Of a stretch of DNA of 64,000 nucleotides, positions 46,011-56,922 are shown one piece after another. The stretch spans positions 1,550,001-1,614,000 of the forward strand of contig JAVLRN010000008.1 of assembly GCA_032821775.1 (NCBI GenBank), given 5' to 3'. How positions within the stretch are numbered: position 1 is the first letter of the stretch; each line of letters opens with the position of its first letter. The DNA is from Sanguinoderma infundibulare (taxonomy: Eukaryota; Basidiomycota; Agaricomycetes; Polyporales; Polyporaceae). The position numbers were made by a program, and so were the translations under genes. Under the pieces are notes generated by a model. The model was not told where the DNA came from and ran no database searches. It was given only the letters and a program-made list of their open reading frames with translations.

Positions 46011-46584
46011 TCACGACGCCACTTACGATATTCGTCTCCGGCCCTACTGCGAATCGCCTCGGCCTTTCGCTTCTGTTCCAGGCAGTCTATGTTCTTGTCC
46101 AACCGCCGTACGTCCTTCCGTGTATCTCTAGCTGTGGCAGCTCTCGAGACTCGCATCGCGCTATTGTTGTGTATGTTATCATTTCCCTCGCTGTATTGTT
46201 CCGTGCGTCGCGTACACAGACTTATATCCTTCCGGCGTTCACCGTTCCCCGCTTCACGTCTTGGTGTGCACATAGCGACGCTAGTTTGACCATCGTTGTA
46301 GAATAGAACATTCGCCTTCCGGGCATGTGTGTTTGTATTTTACTTACCTGCTTCAATCTAACTTACCGCGAGCAGCTACGACGTTACACGTACGATTACG
46401 ATCACGGCATCCAGGTGAGAAAGCGCAACTCTGCTGCGAGCTAAACATGTGTTGCATAGAACAACTTGAGCTCTGAATGCGACTTTGGACCACTTTGTTT
46501 ACATAGCTAGCAAACGACCATACATGTACGGTCACGACCGACTCGGGGGACCAACAAGTTGTTCTTACAGCCTGCTTCCTTTTC
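46011..46584. other. Intergenic, no gene seen
   Basis: Convergent 3' ends of the 402-aa gene and the chimeric pseudogene; only short frames. Confidence 0.4.
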
Positions 46585-47087
46585 TTACATTCCATGGAGG
46601 AGCGGCTCCCTCAGGCCTCGTGTCTCGACCTCGACCTCGACCTCCGACTCTTCTTCTTCTCCACTGATGTCATCGTCTTCTTCCGCCTCAGAAGCATCGT
46701 AGGACCTCTTAACAACGCGATCGACGCAGTCGGCGAGGTCCTTGACTAGTGCGCGGCACACATGAGGTGCCAAATTCGTCCCCAGCTGGCTGCCAAGCAT
46801 GTCCCTGGTTGAATTCAAGTCGAGGGATTCCAAGAGGACTCCCCTGTCGCGACGATACTGGAAGCAGTGTCGGATGGCCGTGGCCTGAAGAGCAGGTGTG
46901 TCCCGCGTCTGCGGCACCTACTTGCCCGACGGCTACACGCGCCCGCCCTTGGGGCCCTCGACACCTCGCACGACCGCGACGGGCGTGCCGCGCGCGATGA
47001 GCGCGTTGCCGCGGTAGTTGGCCGCGGAGCCGGTCGGCGCGTTCGGGAGCGGGAGGGTGTCCGTCTCGACGGCGGTGTTGTTCAACC
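46585..47087 (-). pseudogene. Chimeric pseudogene: amine-oxidase fragment joined to an F-box 3' end
   Basis: From 47087 down to about 46895 the minus strand copies a piece of the amine oxidase gene at 50.07-50.46 kb: [20 protein letters not shown], then ARGTPVAV, then after an internal deletion of about 190 bases [12 protein letters not shown]...GK and VPQTRDTP. The Lys-Tyr-Val of the parent is Lys-stop-Val here (TAC to TAG at about 46917-46919). Directly after QTRDTP the frame continues, without a break, into the 3' end of an F-box family gene: AIRHCFQYRRDRGVLLESLD, LAPHVCRALVKDLADCVD and an acidic tail (EEDDDISGEEEESEVEVEVE) ending at 46585. Neither part is complete, so no working protein is expected. 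Confidence 0.8.
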
Positions 47088-47190
47088 AGGCCGGTCAATC
47101 TCAGAGCCTCCAAGTATCCAAGTGTGGGATAAGTATGCATGTTGAATAGGTTATTATCTTCATTCTTCTAAACACCTTCCAGTGAATCCC

Positions 47191-49116
47191 TTAGGGCTCG
47201 TCCGAACTCTCGCTGTCCTCGTTCAGACCCTCCTCGTCCTCGTCCTCCTCGTTCAGATCCTCCTCGTCCTAATCCTCCTCATCCTCATCCTCCTCGTCCT
47301 CGTTCTCGTCCTCGTCCTCGTCATCCTCCGCTTCCTCTCCGGTGTCAGATTGGTCTTCTCGATCCACCGCTGTTTCATATACGTGGTCAAAAGTGTCGGG
47401 CCTCGTAACACGATCAGTGTAATTGGTGAGGTCCCCGAGTAGTGCACGGCGCACATGCAGTGCCGGGTTCTCCTTCCCGCACACCTGGCTGATTGAACGC
47501 AAGTCGAGGGATTCCAACATGACTCCCTTGTCGCGACGATACTGGAAGCAGTCTCGCATAGCCTCGTACGTCTTCAACGTGCCCAACCCATTCGCCTTCA
47601 CGTCCTTCAGGTTCGGACAGGCGACGGAAGAACCGGGCGAATCCGTGGACGCCGCGTGAAGCCCAAGGAAGGCGTTGAAGACGTCGCACTCTGGGAGCCC
47701 AATAATATCGAGCTTCTCGAGGAGGGGGAACGTCCGGAAAACGCTCGTCCAGGCGGCGAGCGTACCGAAAGAGTGGCGGATGGCCCTAGTACGCGTTTTG
47801 ACAGTGAGACGCGTCACGGGAGAGCGCCCGAACACCTCAACGAGATCCTGGAGCCCTTGAACCATGAACCGAATCCAGGTAGGAGTGGTACGCCTGGCTA
47901 ATTTAAGGCGCGCGGCTTCCCTGGACGTGGTATCGACACCGCTTATCTCGTAACCGTCATCCCAGATCGTCAAGCGGACTTCCGCGACAACATCTAGGAC
48001 GAGGAGCGTGGTGGAGAGGTCGGGGGGTAGCATGGCACGAATGGTGTTCACGGTATCCGGGGAATCGTGCCGGTCGAAATGCCAGTCATCACTCTCCCCG
48101 AAGTATCCCGATATCCAGACGGCCACCGAAGGGTGAAGGTGCAAGTGAGCCAGGAAACGGGATGTGCGGACAATTCCATGTTCGCCCATCGTGAATTCGC
48201 GGAGATGTGGCAAGGATATCGGCTGTCTGCGCGGAACTGGCCCGCCCCGTATCCAATCGTCGGAGCCCGAGAAAAGTTGGAGTGTCCGGCAGAGACACAG
48301 CTTCTCTAGGCGTATACTCGCTGCGAGTACGTCGAGGAAAGCGTCGAAGGAGAGATTGTGACAGCAACCAGATGCCAGGTTCAGCTCCCGCAACTGAGCA
48401 TAGAGGGAAGGATCGCAAGGGGAGACCACTATGCCATGTAGCTTCAGGACTCGCAGAAGGGGAAACTGTTGCGAGGTGAGGTGGACGTCTACGTAATACC
48501 TGCGGGGTATGGTCCGGGTGAAATAGGAAGAATTTAAGTGAAGGTCTTCTAGCAGGGACATGCCGTTGCGAAATAGGCGCGAGAGGACAGCATGGAAGAT
48601 GCAATCATACCAGTGGCTGAAGCGTAAAGCTCGAAACCGATGGACGTGGGGATAAAGGATGTCGAGCGAATGGGGGGCGGGTCCTAGAGAGTGGGAGTAG
48701 ACGTCGACGGAAGCCGGAGAAGAGCGAGTGAAGCAAAGTTCGGCCCAACTCCTGATACGTGTCAAGCGGATGTACCGCCAGAACGCTGGAATCGAGACCA
48801 AGACATCGCGCCAATGTTTGCATACCAGCATAAGAGGTGCCAGCTTGTAATACCAGACGGCCTCTGGGACACGGGTAAAAATTTCGAGATAAAGTTCGTT
48901 GGGCAGGTGGTTGATACGCAATGAACGGTTCCAGAGTTGCTTCAGCTCCAGTCGTTTGCAAGATAGCGCTTCAATGTTCCCTTCCACTCGCCCTTCCAGG
49001 TTTTCCAGCTCTTGAGATATCCACTCTCGTAGGGCATGTGGTTCAGTCGGCGCGGACATCGAGGCATGAGACACGTAAGCCAAAGACGGCGGAAGTGGTT
49101 CGTCCAAAGGAGGCAT
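47191..49116 (-). CDS. F-box/leucine-rich protein (copy f), 615 aa to a stop inside the acidic tail
   Basis: Start at the ATG next to a TTTGCAG acceptor (49116; donor GTATGC near 49172), matching copies c and e. MPPLDEPLPPSLAYVSHASM, coiled coil about 26-64, F-box about 70-115 (NHLPNELYLEIF, APLMLVCKHWRDVLVSIPAFW). Body blocks: LSRLFRNGMSLLEDL, SQQFPLLRVLKLHG, HGIVRTSRFLAHLHL, AAWTSVFRTFPLLEKL and YEAMRDCFQYRRDKGVML. The frame stops at TAG (47269-47271) in the middle of the acidic tail. In the same frame 25 more codons of acidic tail follow to a TAA at 47191-47193, ending EDSESSDEP like the end of copy e. The protein is probably functional despite the shorter tail. Confidence 0.83.
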
Positions 49117-49745
49117 CTGCAAAGGTTTACACATCAACATTGCGAAGACTTTGAAGTGTATAAGCATACCAGTAGACGATACTTCCTGCGTGCAACTCGA
49201 ATCAACCACCGCTGCTGGCTCTACTTCGTCGTGAGTGCCGTTCGGCGAATAGGCTGTGATGCAAAGACAGAGAGACTTCAGTATCCAACCGAGTGTGACA
49301 TTTATAGCGCTTCAACAGTGGAACTTACTTCGTGTGCAGTTGATGCCACGCCGCAGAGTATTGAATCGTTCGAAGGGGTTGAGTCAAGCCTGTAGCCGCC
49401 GGCACCGCCCATTAAACATGCCCCGGCGTCTGCCAAAGGTACGAGACTCCGCCTTGGCGGAGTCTGAAAGCGCTGGCCCCCTTACCCAGCAACACGCGGT
49501 GCTCGTCAGATTTGACCAGTCAGAAGAGGTCGGGTGCGCTATATTAGCCTATCCATGGCGAATCGCTGCACTTCTCCAAAGACCCGACTGCCTTCCCCAA
49601 GATGATCAACATATATATTACACAACCGTCTCACTGTTCGTACAAATCCAGGAATACATTCGGCGCATGCTAGGCCCCCAGGATATCATACCCCGACTTG
49701 CACCCGTCGCCACAGGACACAAAATATTCACGTTTCCGAGCGATT
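49117..49745. other. Leader of F-box copy f and amine oxidase 3' region
   Basis: Contains the leader intron of copy f (acceptor at 49117, donor near 49172) and upstream sequence to about 49450. The rest is the 3' region of the amine oxidase gene, on the same strand. No further gene seen. Confidence 0.4.
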
Positions 49746-52550
49746 TCAATGCGCGCAGCCACACGCAGCATCAGCCTGGCCGTCTTCAAACGCGCGCGTG
49801 CTCTTTGTGTCGTTCGCACCGGGAACGTCCATGCTCGGGTTCATCTCGAAGAAGTGCGTCGGCCTGAAGAGCAAGCGGAGATGTTCGACCGGCATCACCG
49901 GCCAGTCCTCCGGACGCGGAATGTGAGTGATCCCTGTACAATCCCCGCAAGGTCAGCTTCGCACATCCTCCGACACACGCACAGACACAAACGCACCCAT
50001 CGTGAGGTACACCAAGATATCCTCCCCGACTAGGCTCTCCTCGCCCTTGACCCAGTTCGCGAGCGAGTCCTCCGGCGTGTCCCGCGTCTGCGGCACGTAC
50101 TTGCCCGACGGCCACACGCGCCCGCCCTTGGGGCCCTCTACATCGCGCACGACCCACACGGGCTTCGCCGTGAACGGCGCGCGCTTCGCGACGACGCTAT
50201 CCGGGAGCGCGATCAACGGCAGCTGCGCGCCCTTGGCCATGATCGTGTAGCCCGCGTTGCGCTTCGAGTGCGGGTGCGTTTTCTTCGGGTTCACGATCGA
50301 CCACCGGCGGTCCTTGGCGTAGTCGAAATCGCGCGCGCCCTCGGACGCGACCGCGACGGGCGTGCCGCGTGCGATGAACGCGTTACCGCAGTAGTTGGCC
50401 GCGGAGCCGGTCGGCGCATTCGGGAGCGGGAGGATGTCCGTCTCGACGACGGTGTTGTTCAACCCGTCCACCATCGGGTCGACGCGGATCGAGAAGATGT
50501 GCTGGTGGTACTGCGCGTTGATGTTCGGCGCGAGCGTCGTGCCGAACGGATTCGGCTCGTCATTGTCCGCGACGTACACCTGCAGGATGCCGGTCAGGCG
50601 GATCTCGATCTCGATGTTTCCGTCCTGGTAGAACAGGTAGTTGAAGAGATACTCTATGTGCTTCGCTCAGCTTGGATTGGTTCCAGGGCAGCGGAAGGTA
50701 GCTCACCGTAGTTTGCGAGGGTGCATATTTGCTGGATCACAAGCCTGCGGCTCCGCACAGCTTGCGCGCGCCCGCCAACGCGGTAGTCGGTATGCTTCCA
50801 CAACAGACCCGCGTCCTCCTCATGGATGCAGATGGTGTTCTTGACTACCACCGCAGAGCCGTCGTGTGCGGTGTACGCTCCGTCCTACGGTACCGTCGTA
50901 AGCATCCAACAGTGGTATTCGGATAGACGGACCCACCATATAATGGATCTTCCCGAGACAATCGCACCCGAGTGTCAACTCGTTCGCCATGGTGCCCATC
51001 CCGTATTCCCCGCTGTCTGAGACAATCAGTGCAACTCCTCAATTATCGTCGCGCTGCCACTTACACATCAAACGCGTGTTTCCGCGGGTGCGGGTGCTCG
51101 GGTGCGGCATAAGGAACGACCATCTCCGAGAGCGACAGGCGGTAGAAGATGGGCCGAATGACGTCATCGTCGTTGTAAGTGATGGTAGAGAGCGCGAGAC
51201 CCTCACGGTGATGGAACGCTAGTCCCAAATCAGCTTCACATCGTCGCAATCAGCGCAGCAGCAGCACAGTAGACTCACCGACGTGCATCTTCCACTTCTG
51301 CCACTCGAGGACGTGGCCGTCGACCTTGAAGCTCACTCCCTCGGGTTGGATGACGTGCAGCGGTTTGATATCGTCGCGGAACTTGAAGTCCTTATTCTGC
51401 GCGAGGAGGTCCGGGAGGAAATCGTACGACCTCGGCGGCGGAGGGAGGCGCTTCCTATTCGCGCCCTCGAAGGCATCGTCCTCGAGAGGAGGCGGCACGG
51501 TTGTCAAGCGAGTCAGGCCGACGTTGACCCCGGTCTCCTCGAACAGCGTTTCGGAAGTCTTCGCCTTGTAGTGGGGCGGGAAGTCGATGTGGATGACTTT
51601 CTTGGCAATCGAATCCACGACCGGCACGAAGTCCTGAAGGGTACGAGTCAGAGGCATCTCAGGACAGTGAGACAACAAAGACACAGACCAGGGGGTGCGC
51701 GTACAAGTTCTCGTGGCGGTCCCAACGGGCGAACAGTAGGGCTTGCTGGATTCGGACGCCCTCGGGGAAACGGGAGTCGTGTCCGATGGCCCAGCCGTCA
51801 GCGTGCAGCTGTTCTGGCTTGATCCCTACAGAATGATTCAGTAAACGACGCACGAGACTCGCCACGACTGTGAACACTTGCCAACTTCCGCGGCAAGCTG
51901 GATGACGCGCTCATCGCTCCTGATGATCTGTTCGCACAGGGCAAGTTCCTCCACAGAGATCTGTGGCTGAACCCCACTCGGGAGCTTGTCAAGTGTATCA
52001 ACCACCCAGTCCTGTCCGTTCAGGGAAAGGACCGTGTTGTATGCGGATCTAACTTCTGCGTCAGTTTCCGACAATTTATGCATGTGATTATGTGCGGAAC
52101 ACACCCAGTCACAGCATCGATGAACTGAACACGAAAGGTGGTGATCGGTCAACATCCCAAGCAGTCGCTTTCGGAGGTGGGAACTCACGTCGACCTCGGC
52201 CTTGCGGACGATATCGGTGGGCGCCTCGGGCTTCTCCCCGGTGAGGAGGGGGATGCCGAGGAAAGCGAGGACTGCTTTCTTCGGGGGTGGAAGCAGATAG
52301 CTTGTGATGAAACGGATAGCTTTGATGTCCGTCTTCTCCGCGACGTAACGCCGGACACTCAGAGACACAGCGACAATCTGGTGGAGCGATATGAGTTCGA
52401 ACTTAACGGGAACAATGATAACGTGGGCGGACTTGCCTCATCGGGTGTGAGAGGATCGAGCGGATGTTTGACGGGAGGCACTTTGGCGGAAGTGCTTATG
52501 GAGGACTGCACGCCCGTCGCAGTGCTCGGGACAGAGGAAGAGATAGACAT
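49746..52550 (-). CDS. Copper amine oxidase, eleven exons, 744 aa
   Basis: Oxidises primary amines to aldehydes, releasing ammonia and hydrogen peroxide. Exons: 52437-52550, 52189-52377, 52105-52124, 51882-52048, 51689-51825, 51279-51633, 51065-51218, 50937-51012, 50707-50884, 49997-50653, 49746-49933; 744 residues. N2/N3 domains: [32 protein letters not shown] and [15 protein letters not shown]. Catalytic domain: [54 protein letters not shown], then the base Asp (DGAYT, about 405), the topaquinone Tyr about 463 in ANYEY, copper ligands His about 513 and 515 ([12 protein letters not shown]) and about 686 ([14 protein letters not shown]). No signal peptide or PTS1 peroxisome signal is seen. 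Two introns use GC donors (after 52437 and after 51882). Confidence 0.95.
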
Positions 52551-53570
52551 GATGCTGGATGAAGATGAGATGAGATGGCAGTCAGAACGTGCGGTTCTGG
52601 ATGGGCATGAGACACCGTCTTACATTTTAAGGCACTTTTAGGCGCTTCTCTTCGCAGAACGGACTCCCGCCGTATCTTGGCACCCAGCGCCAGATGAGTA
52701 CAACTTGACTGATAAACGACCGCGGCTCGCAATCGTCGAGGACGTATGGGCCACACCACGTTATCTACGCGGATATGGCTTGGATAAATGCGCAGCCGGA
52801 GAGCAGACGAACCGAAACCCCTATCGCTCGTAACCGGCACGACTGGTGCTGAGCACTGATTCCGCGTTCGGTGTCTTGGTGGATAAGTATAGTGGTGTTG
52901 GAGCTTGAACCTTGAAGTCTCGTGAGGGAGGAGGTCTCGTCGTGGGAACTCAAACGCCACATGATCTGTCTTTTGAAAGATAAGTATCGCAAGATGTTAC
53001 CTAAGAAACGGGCGACAAAGAACGCTTAAAAGAGAGGTGAAGACGAAGCTTCGTTTGCGAACTGACTGATCACTGGATCAGCGTAGAGTGCCAGTTCTGT
53101 GGAGCTTTGCAACAAGCAATACTCAGCGCTAAACCATAGGGTTTCTGTGGCTGCGCCGCTGACACCTTGGCACGTACTGGTGCAGAATGAACAAGCCCCT
53201 TCGCTGCCGCTGGTTCGTCAGCAGGCAGACGGTTTTACGTCCGTCGGCCATCACTAGCATCTGGGCCTTCGCAAAGGAGAAGTTCAGGTACCTAATATCG
53301 CGGGACACATGCCTCCGAGTCTCTTGTCATGTGTTTGGGCTTCTGGGGGCCCTGCCCACCTGGACTCGTTTGACGACCTATTCCCTGCACCGGAGTGGCC
53401 GTTCTCTCACTTTCTATATATCAGGATTCGGCTGCAGATTTTCCAACGAACGTTGGGTGCCCCCTTATATCGCCAACGGGGCGCAGGCTGCGAGAAACCA
53501 ACCGCGTCGATCCAATCCAAACCCCAACTATGCCATCACCGTGTTAGATTCCGGGGTGAAGTAACTGAGC
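52551..53570. other. Amine oxidase promoter region, no other gene seen
   Basis: Upstream of the amine oxidase start. A TTTTAAGG run at 52626-52633 is possible core promoter. Frames at 53187-53564 (+) have no domain. Confidence 0.4.
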
Positions 53571-53964
53571 GTGATCTGCTCCCTCTATGACGCCACGCCG
53601 AGAGGAGCTCAGCGCGATCTGCACCGCGTGCGAGAAGACGGGCGCAAAACCCACCTACGGCGGGCACGAGGGCTACATCCGCCCTGCCCTACAACCCAAG
53701 CACGACTCAGTCAACGGCATCATAAGGAGGCAAGACGCCCGAGTGGCAGGAGAAGGGTATCCTCGCAGTGACGCTGTGCAAGTCGGACTTCCGTGCCAAT
53801 CGTCGATGTGCCTGAGGAAGCGCGGAACGAGCAGGAAATACTCGTCGCTTCAAGCCGGCCGCGATCGGGGTCATGTTCGTCAATTCGCGGATCATGTACA
53901 TGACTTGGGTGCAGCAGAAGGAATAGGACGACATCCATCCGGGGGAGCCCGACTGGGGTTTTAA
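53571..53964 (+). pseudogene. Broken copy of the small 24-kb gene
   Basis: One frame gives SLYDATPR, in the next ELSAICTACEKTGAKPTYGG and HEGYIRPALQPKHDSVNGII, closely matching the 24-kb protein. A deletion of about 20 codons follows (the AYHRTLDKGAGSWDPNYLAI part is missing). Then, in another frame, TPEWQEKGILAVTLCKSDFR, and later KPAAIGVMFVN and WVQQKE. At least two frame changes plus the deletion make it a pseudogene. It is useful because it shows how the 24-kb protein originally ended. Confidence 0.75.
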
Positions 53965-56880
53965 TGAGGAAGACGATGAGGAGGGTGACTATCGATAACG
54001 AGGAATTTCAATGCGGGCGTGTGGAAGGCGAAGCGGAGACGGTACCACAATGTCACCAAGGTCGGGCTTGGATTCAAAGGAGTGTACAAATTGAAAACAT
54101 TGTCTTCAATCTGATATGCCCGAACCAATCCTTGCGCGAAACGTTTAAAGATTGGGTTACTTTGCCCTGACATCCTCCGGTCAAGTACCGCAAAGAGCTT
54201 GGCTGCCATTTGCCTGCGATGCAGTTGAACACGTTGAAGAACGGTGCGATGAGAGTGGATGGTTCTGGAGGCAATACTGGGACACTGAGCCTTTGGGCGT
54301 ATAGAATCGCCTACTGGTTTGATCGCCCCAGTTGGCCAGTTGTTTCTGGAGCACGATTTTGGCGCACTGCAACCTCTCGAGATTGCTCGACATGGAACGT
54401 AGGATTCCCCGCCTGCCCAGCTACGACAAGGGCTATGGCCATAGTCGTAGCCGGCCATGGTCGCCGCTAGACCCCGCTTTATTGCCAGAGCTTGAGCGGG
54501 TGGAAATTAGGAGAACGAACTGAACGGAAGTATCGAGTATAGAGCCGGCCGTGACTCGACGGACAAGTTCCGACGAGGTAAGTCACGAGAAGTATTTGAA
54601 AGAGAGGAGAGGTTGTTAAAATCAAAGCGACACTCGAGGTCGTCCACGCAGCTGAATAGCCAACATCCATTGCATTCACGTTCAAGTACTTGAGTACAGT
54701 CCTGTCTTCGACTCGGATGTACAATCAACTCCAACCGAACGGAACCTAAACATGACCTTTCTATGCTGTGACATAACGTGTTTATGAGAACGGATAACGG
54801 ATTGAATAGAACCGACTGACAACGCGACGCGTGTCATAGCGGCGCGTACAATCAGCTCAGCAGCGAGTAGTGAGTGTATTAATGGTGGATATACGCAGGT
54901 CTCCCGGACGCAGACGATGCGGCGGTGAGTACAATTACGCGCAATTGACACGATTCGCTCGAAATGGCTGAATTCAGATGACTCACCTAAAAAGCACAGC
55001 GCATACAACCACGTCTTCCACCCACCGGCGGAGCCTTCTGGCCTCGTACCGATCGGTGCGCCTCCTTCTGGTCTCCCTGACCTTGTTGAGCTTATGGCCG
55101 AGCCTTTCGAACCGTTCTAGATTAAAGTAGGTGAATCAAACAGCAAAGTACCGTACTCACTGGACGCTATACCCACTCCCCTACGATCTTGTCCGCCAGG
55201 CTCTACGGTTCCTTGGCTCCACCTGCGACGTACAAATACATGAACATGCGGTACGCGACGTCAGCGCATGCGGACTGGGTCCGAGGATAGTGTGCAACAC
55301 CCGTGAGGGACGGCTCAGAAGGCGATCTGCAAGGACGTCGGAGACGGTGGAGTCGGATATTGTTCTCACGACTCCATATCAGATACATCGCGCGTTACGA
55401 GTGAACAGAAGGGGGCTCACCGACAGCCTTCGCGATCCACTCCAGGCCTTCCGGCGTATAGTGTATCATGGGCGCATGGGTTTCTTTTTGAATGTGTTAT
55501 AGGACGATTTACGAAGAAGAGGGAGGGGGTACAGAAGCCCGGCGCGTTGCTTTTGCTTGTCAGTAATAACCGACGGAGTCCAAAACTAGACAAGCACGTT
55601 AAACAATGTCAACTCCGATAAAATGTAATGCTTATAATTTGTTTAGCTCCGCTTTCTCCGAACGAACGTTCGTGCTCCGCCGAGCCTGCCACGAAGCGCC
55701 AATGGTAGTACTTACAGGAGTTGCCAACGTTGTGCCCTATATGCGCCATCTCCCCAGAAGTTCTTGGTAATAAGTGCAACGGCTTGTGCTTTAAATCGGG
55801 ACGTCCAATCTGAAGGTAAGCATTTCAACTTGACGCGAATGTTGAGCTGACAAAGGGTGGTGTAGCGCTTATGATGGCGCACATCAGTGCAGTGTTTCCA
55901 AGTTGGTTTCATCTTACTGAGAATCTTGGTCCTGCGCTAAACGGTTCATGTGTTCTTGCAAGATCGCGCTAGACACCTCATAAATAGGCTGTTCGGCAGC
56001 CCCTCAGGACAAGACAACGTCGTGCCCGCTCAGCTCGAGCGCCGTCTCGCGGGTGACCACTGTAGGTCTCGGTCGAGCACGCGTCGAGGAAGCTCACTCT
56101 GTCCGCGGCCATCGGCCACTCATCGAAGGTTTGAATAGATGGTTCCAATTCACAGGACACAGATCTGCGTCAGCTCGGTCCTATGCAAGCCTACTGCTGG
56201 CTACTGCTCCTTGGGAACATTCCCAGTCGAACGGATCGCCTGCTGCGCTCTCAATGACGTTGGGTGGTTTCAGCCCGGTTGCGATATTGTCAAGGGCATA
56301 TCCTTCAGGAAACGGCTACTTTGTGTAGCATAAGCACTCTTACGGTTCGTGTGTGAACTCGGTTTATAAGCTCGTCCCGCCTGACTCTAGCGACTCTATT
56401 AGGGACGGCTCAAATACAGTTGTCCAACTGCGCGTGGATGACCTCCAAGAGTTGCCCCTCCCTGGTTGCGATTGAGTGGTCGTACGTATAGTAGAGGCGA
56501 TCCTTTTTGCGATCACCGAGCGTTTGGATTGACCGCCTTCTCCACTTTCCCTGCTACAGATACAGATAGCATTTACCCTGCGGTTTGTGTGCGGTCACAC
56601 GGAACCACGAATAGGCGGATGTTCGCCCTGTGATAGTATGTACCTCGACCCACCACTAGTAGCGAACTGGTGAAGCGCTGTCAATTCTGGTAAGCTCGTG
56701 TTCGCTGCCGCCCGGCACCCGAAACCAATTGAACGAAGTTTTCCATTCATCTCACAGCATGATCTTCGAGCGGAACCCTGGGCGTGAATCCTATTCTGAT
56801 TCCGCGGCGGGCCGCTGCGGGGGATCCCCCTATCTTAGGAGCGGCTACAGGACAGTTTGAACTTTGGCCGCAAGGGCCCC
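53965..56880. other. Nearly 3 kb without a supported gene
   Basis: Weak hints only. On + at 55001-55119 a frame YNHVFHPPAEPSGLVPIGAP, ending ELMAEPFEPF and a stop, looks like a last exon after an AAG acceptor but could not be extended upstream. On - at 54.5-54.85 kb hydrophobic pieces (LLAAELIVRAAMTRVAL and SVALILTTSPLFQILLV) might be a membrane-protein relic. Nothing could be joined into a gene. Confidence 0.3.
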
Positions 56881-56888
56881 ATATAAAT
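56881..56888 (+). promoter_or_regulatory. TATA box of the monooxygenase gene
   Basis: ATATAAAT 35 bases before the start codon at 56923. If used at the usual distance the mRNA leader would be very short. Confidence 0.5.
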
Positions 56889-56922
56889 ATTGGGTGCGCT
56901 TGCTCAGTCTGAGGCACCCACC

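Noticed and set aside
47182..47442. Leu/Val-rich plus-strand frame (LVLVLVLVILRFL)
   Set aside because: It is the complement of the acidic GAG/GAC tail of F-box copy f, not a membrane protein.
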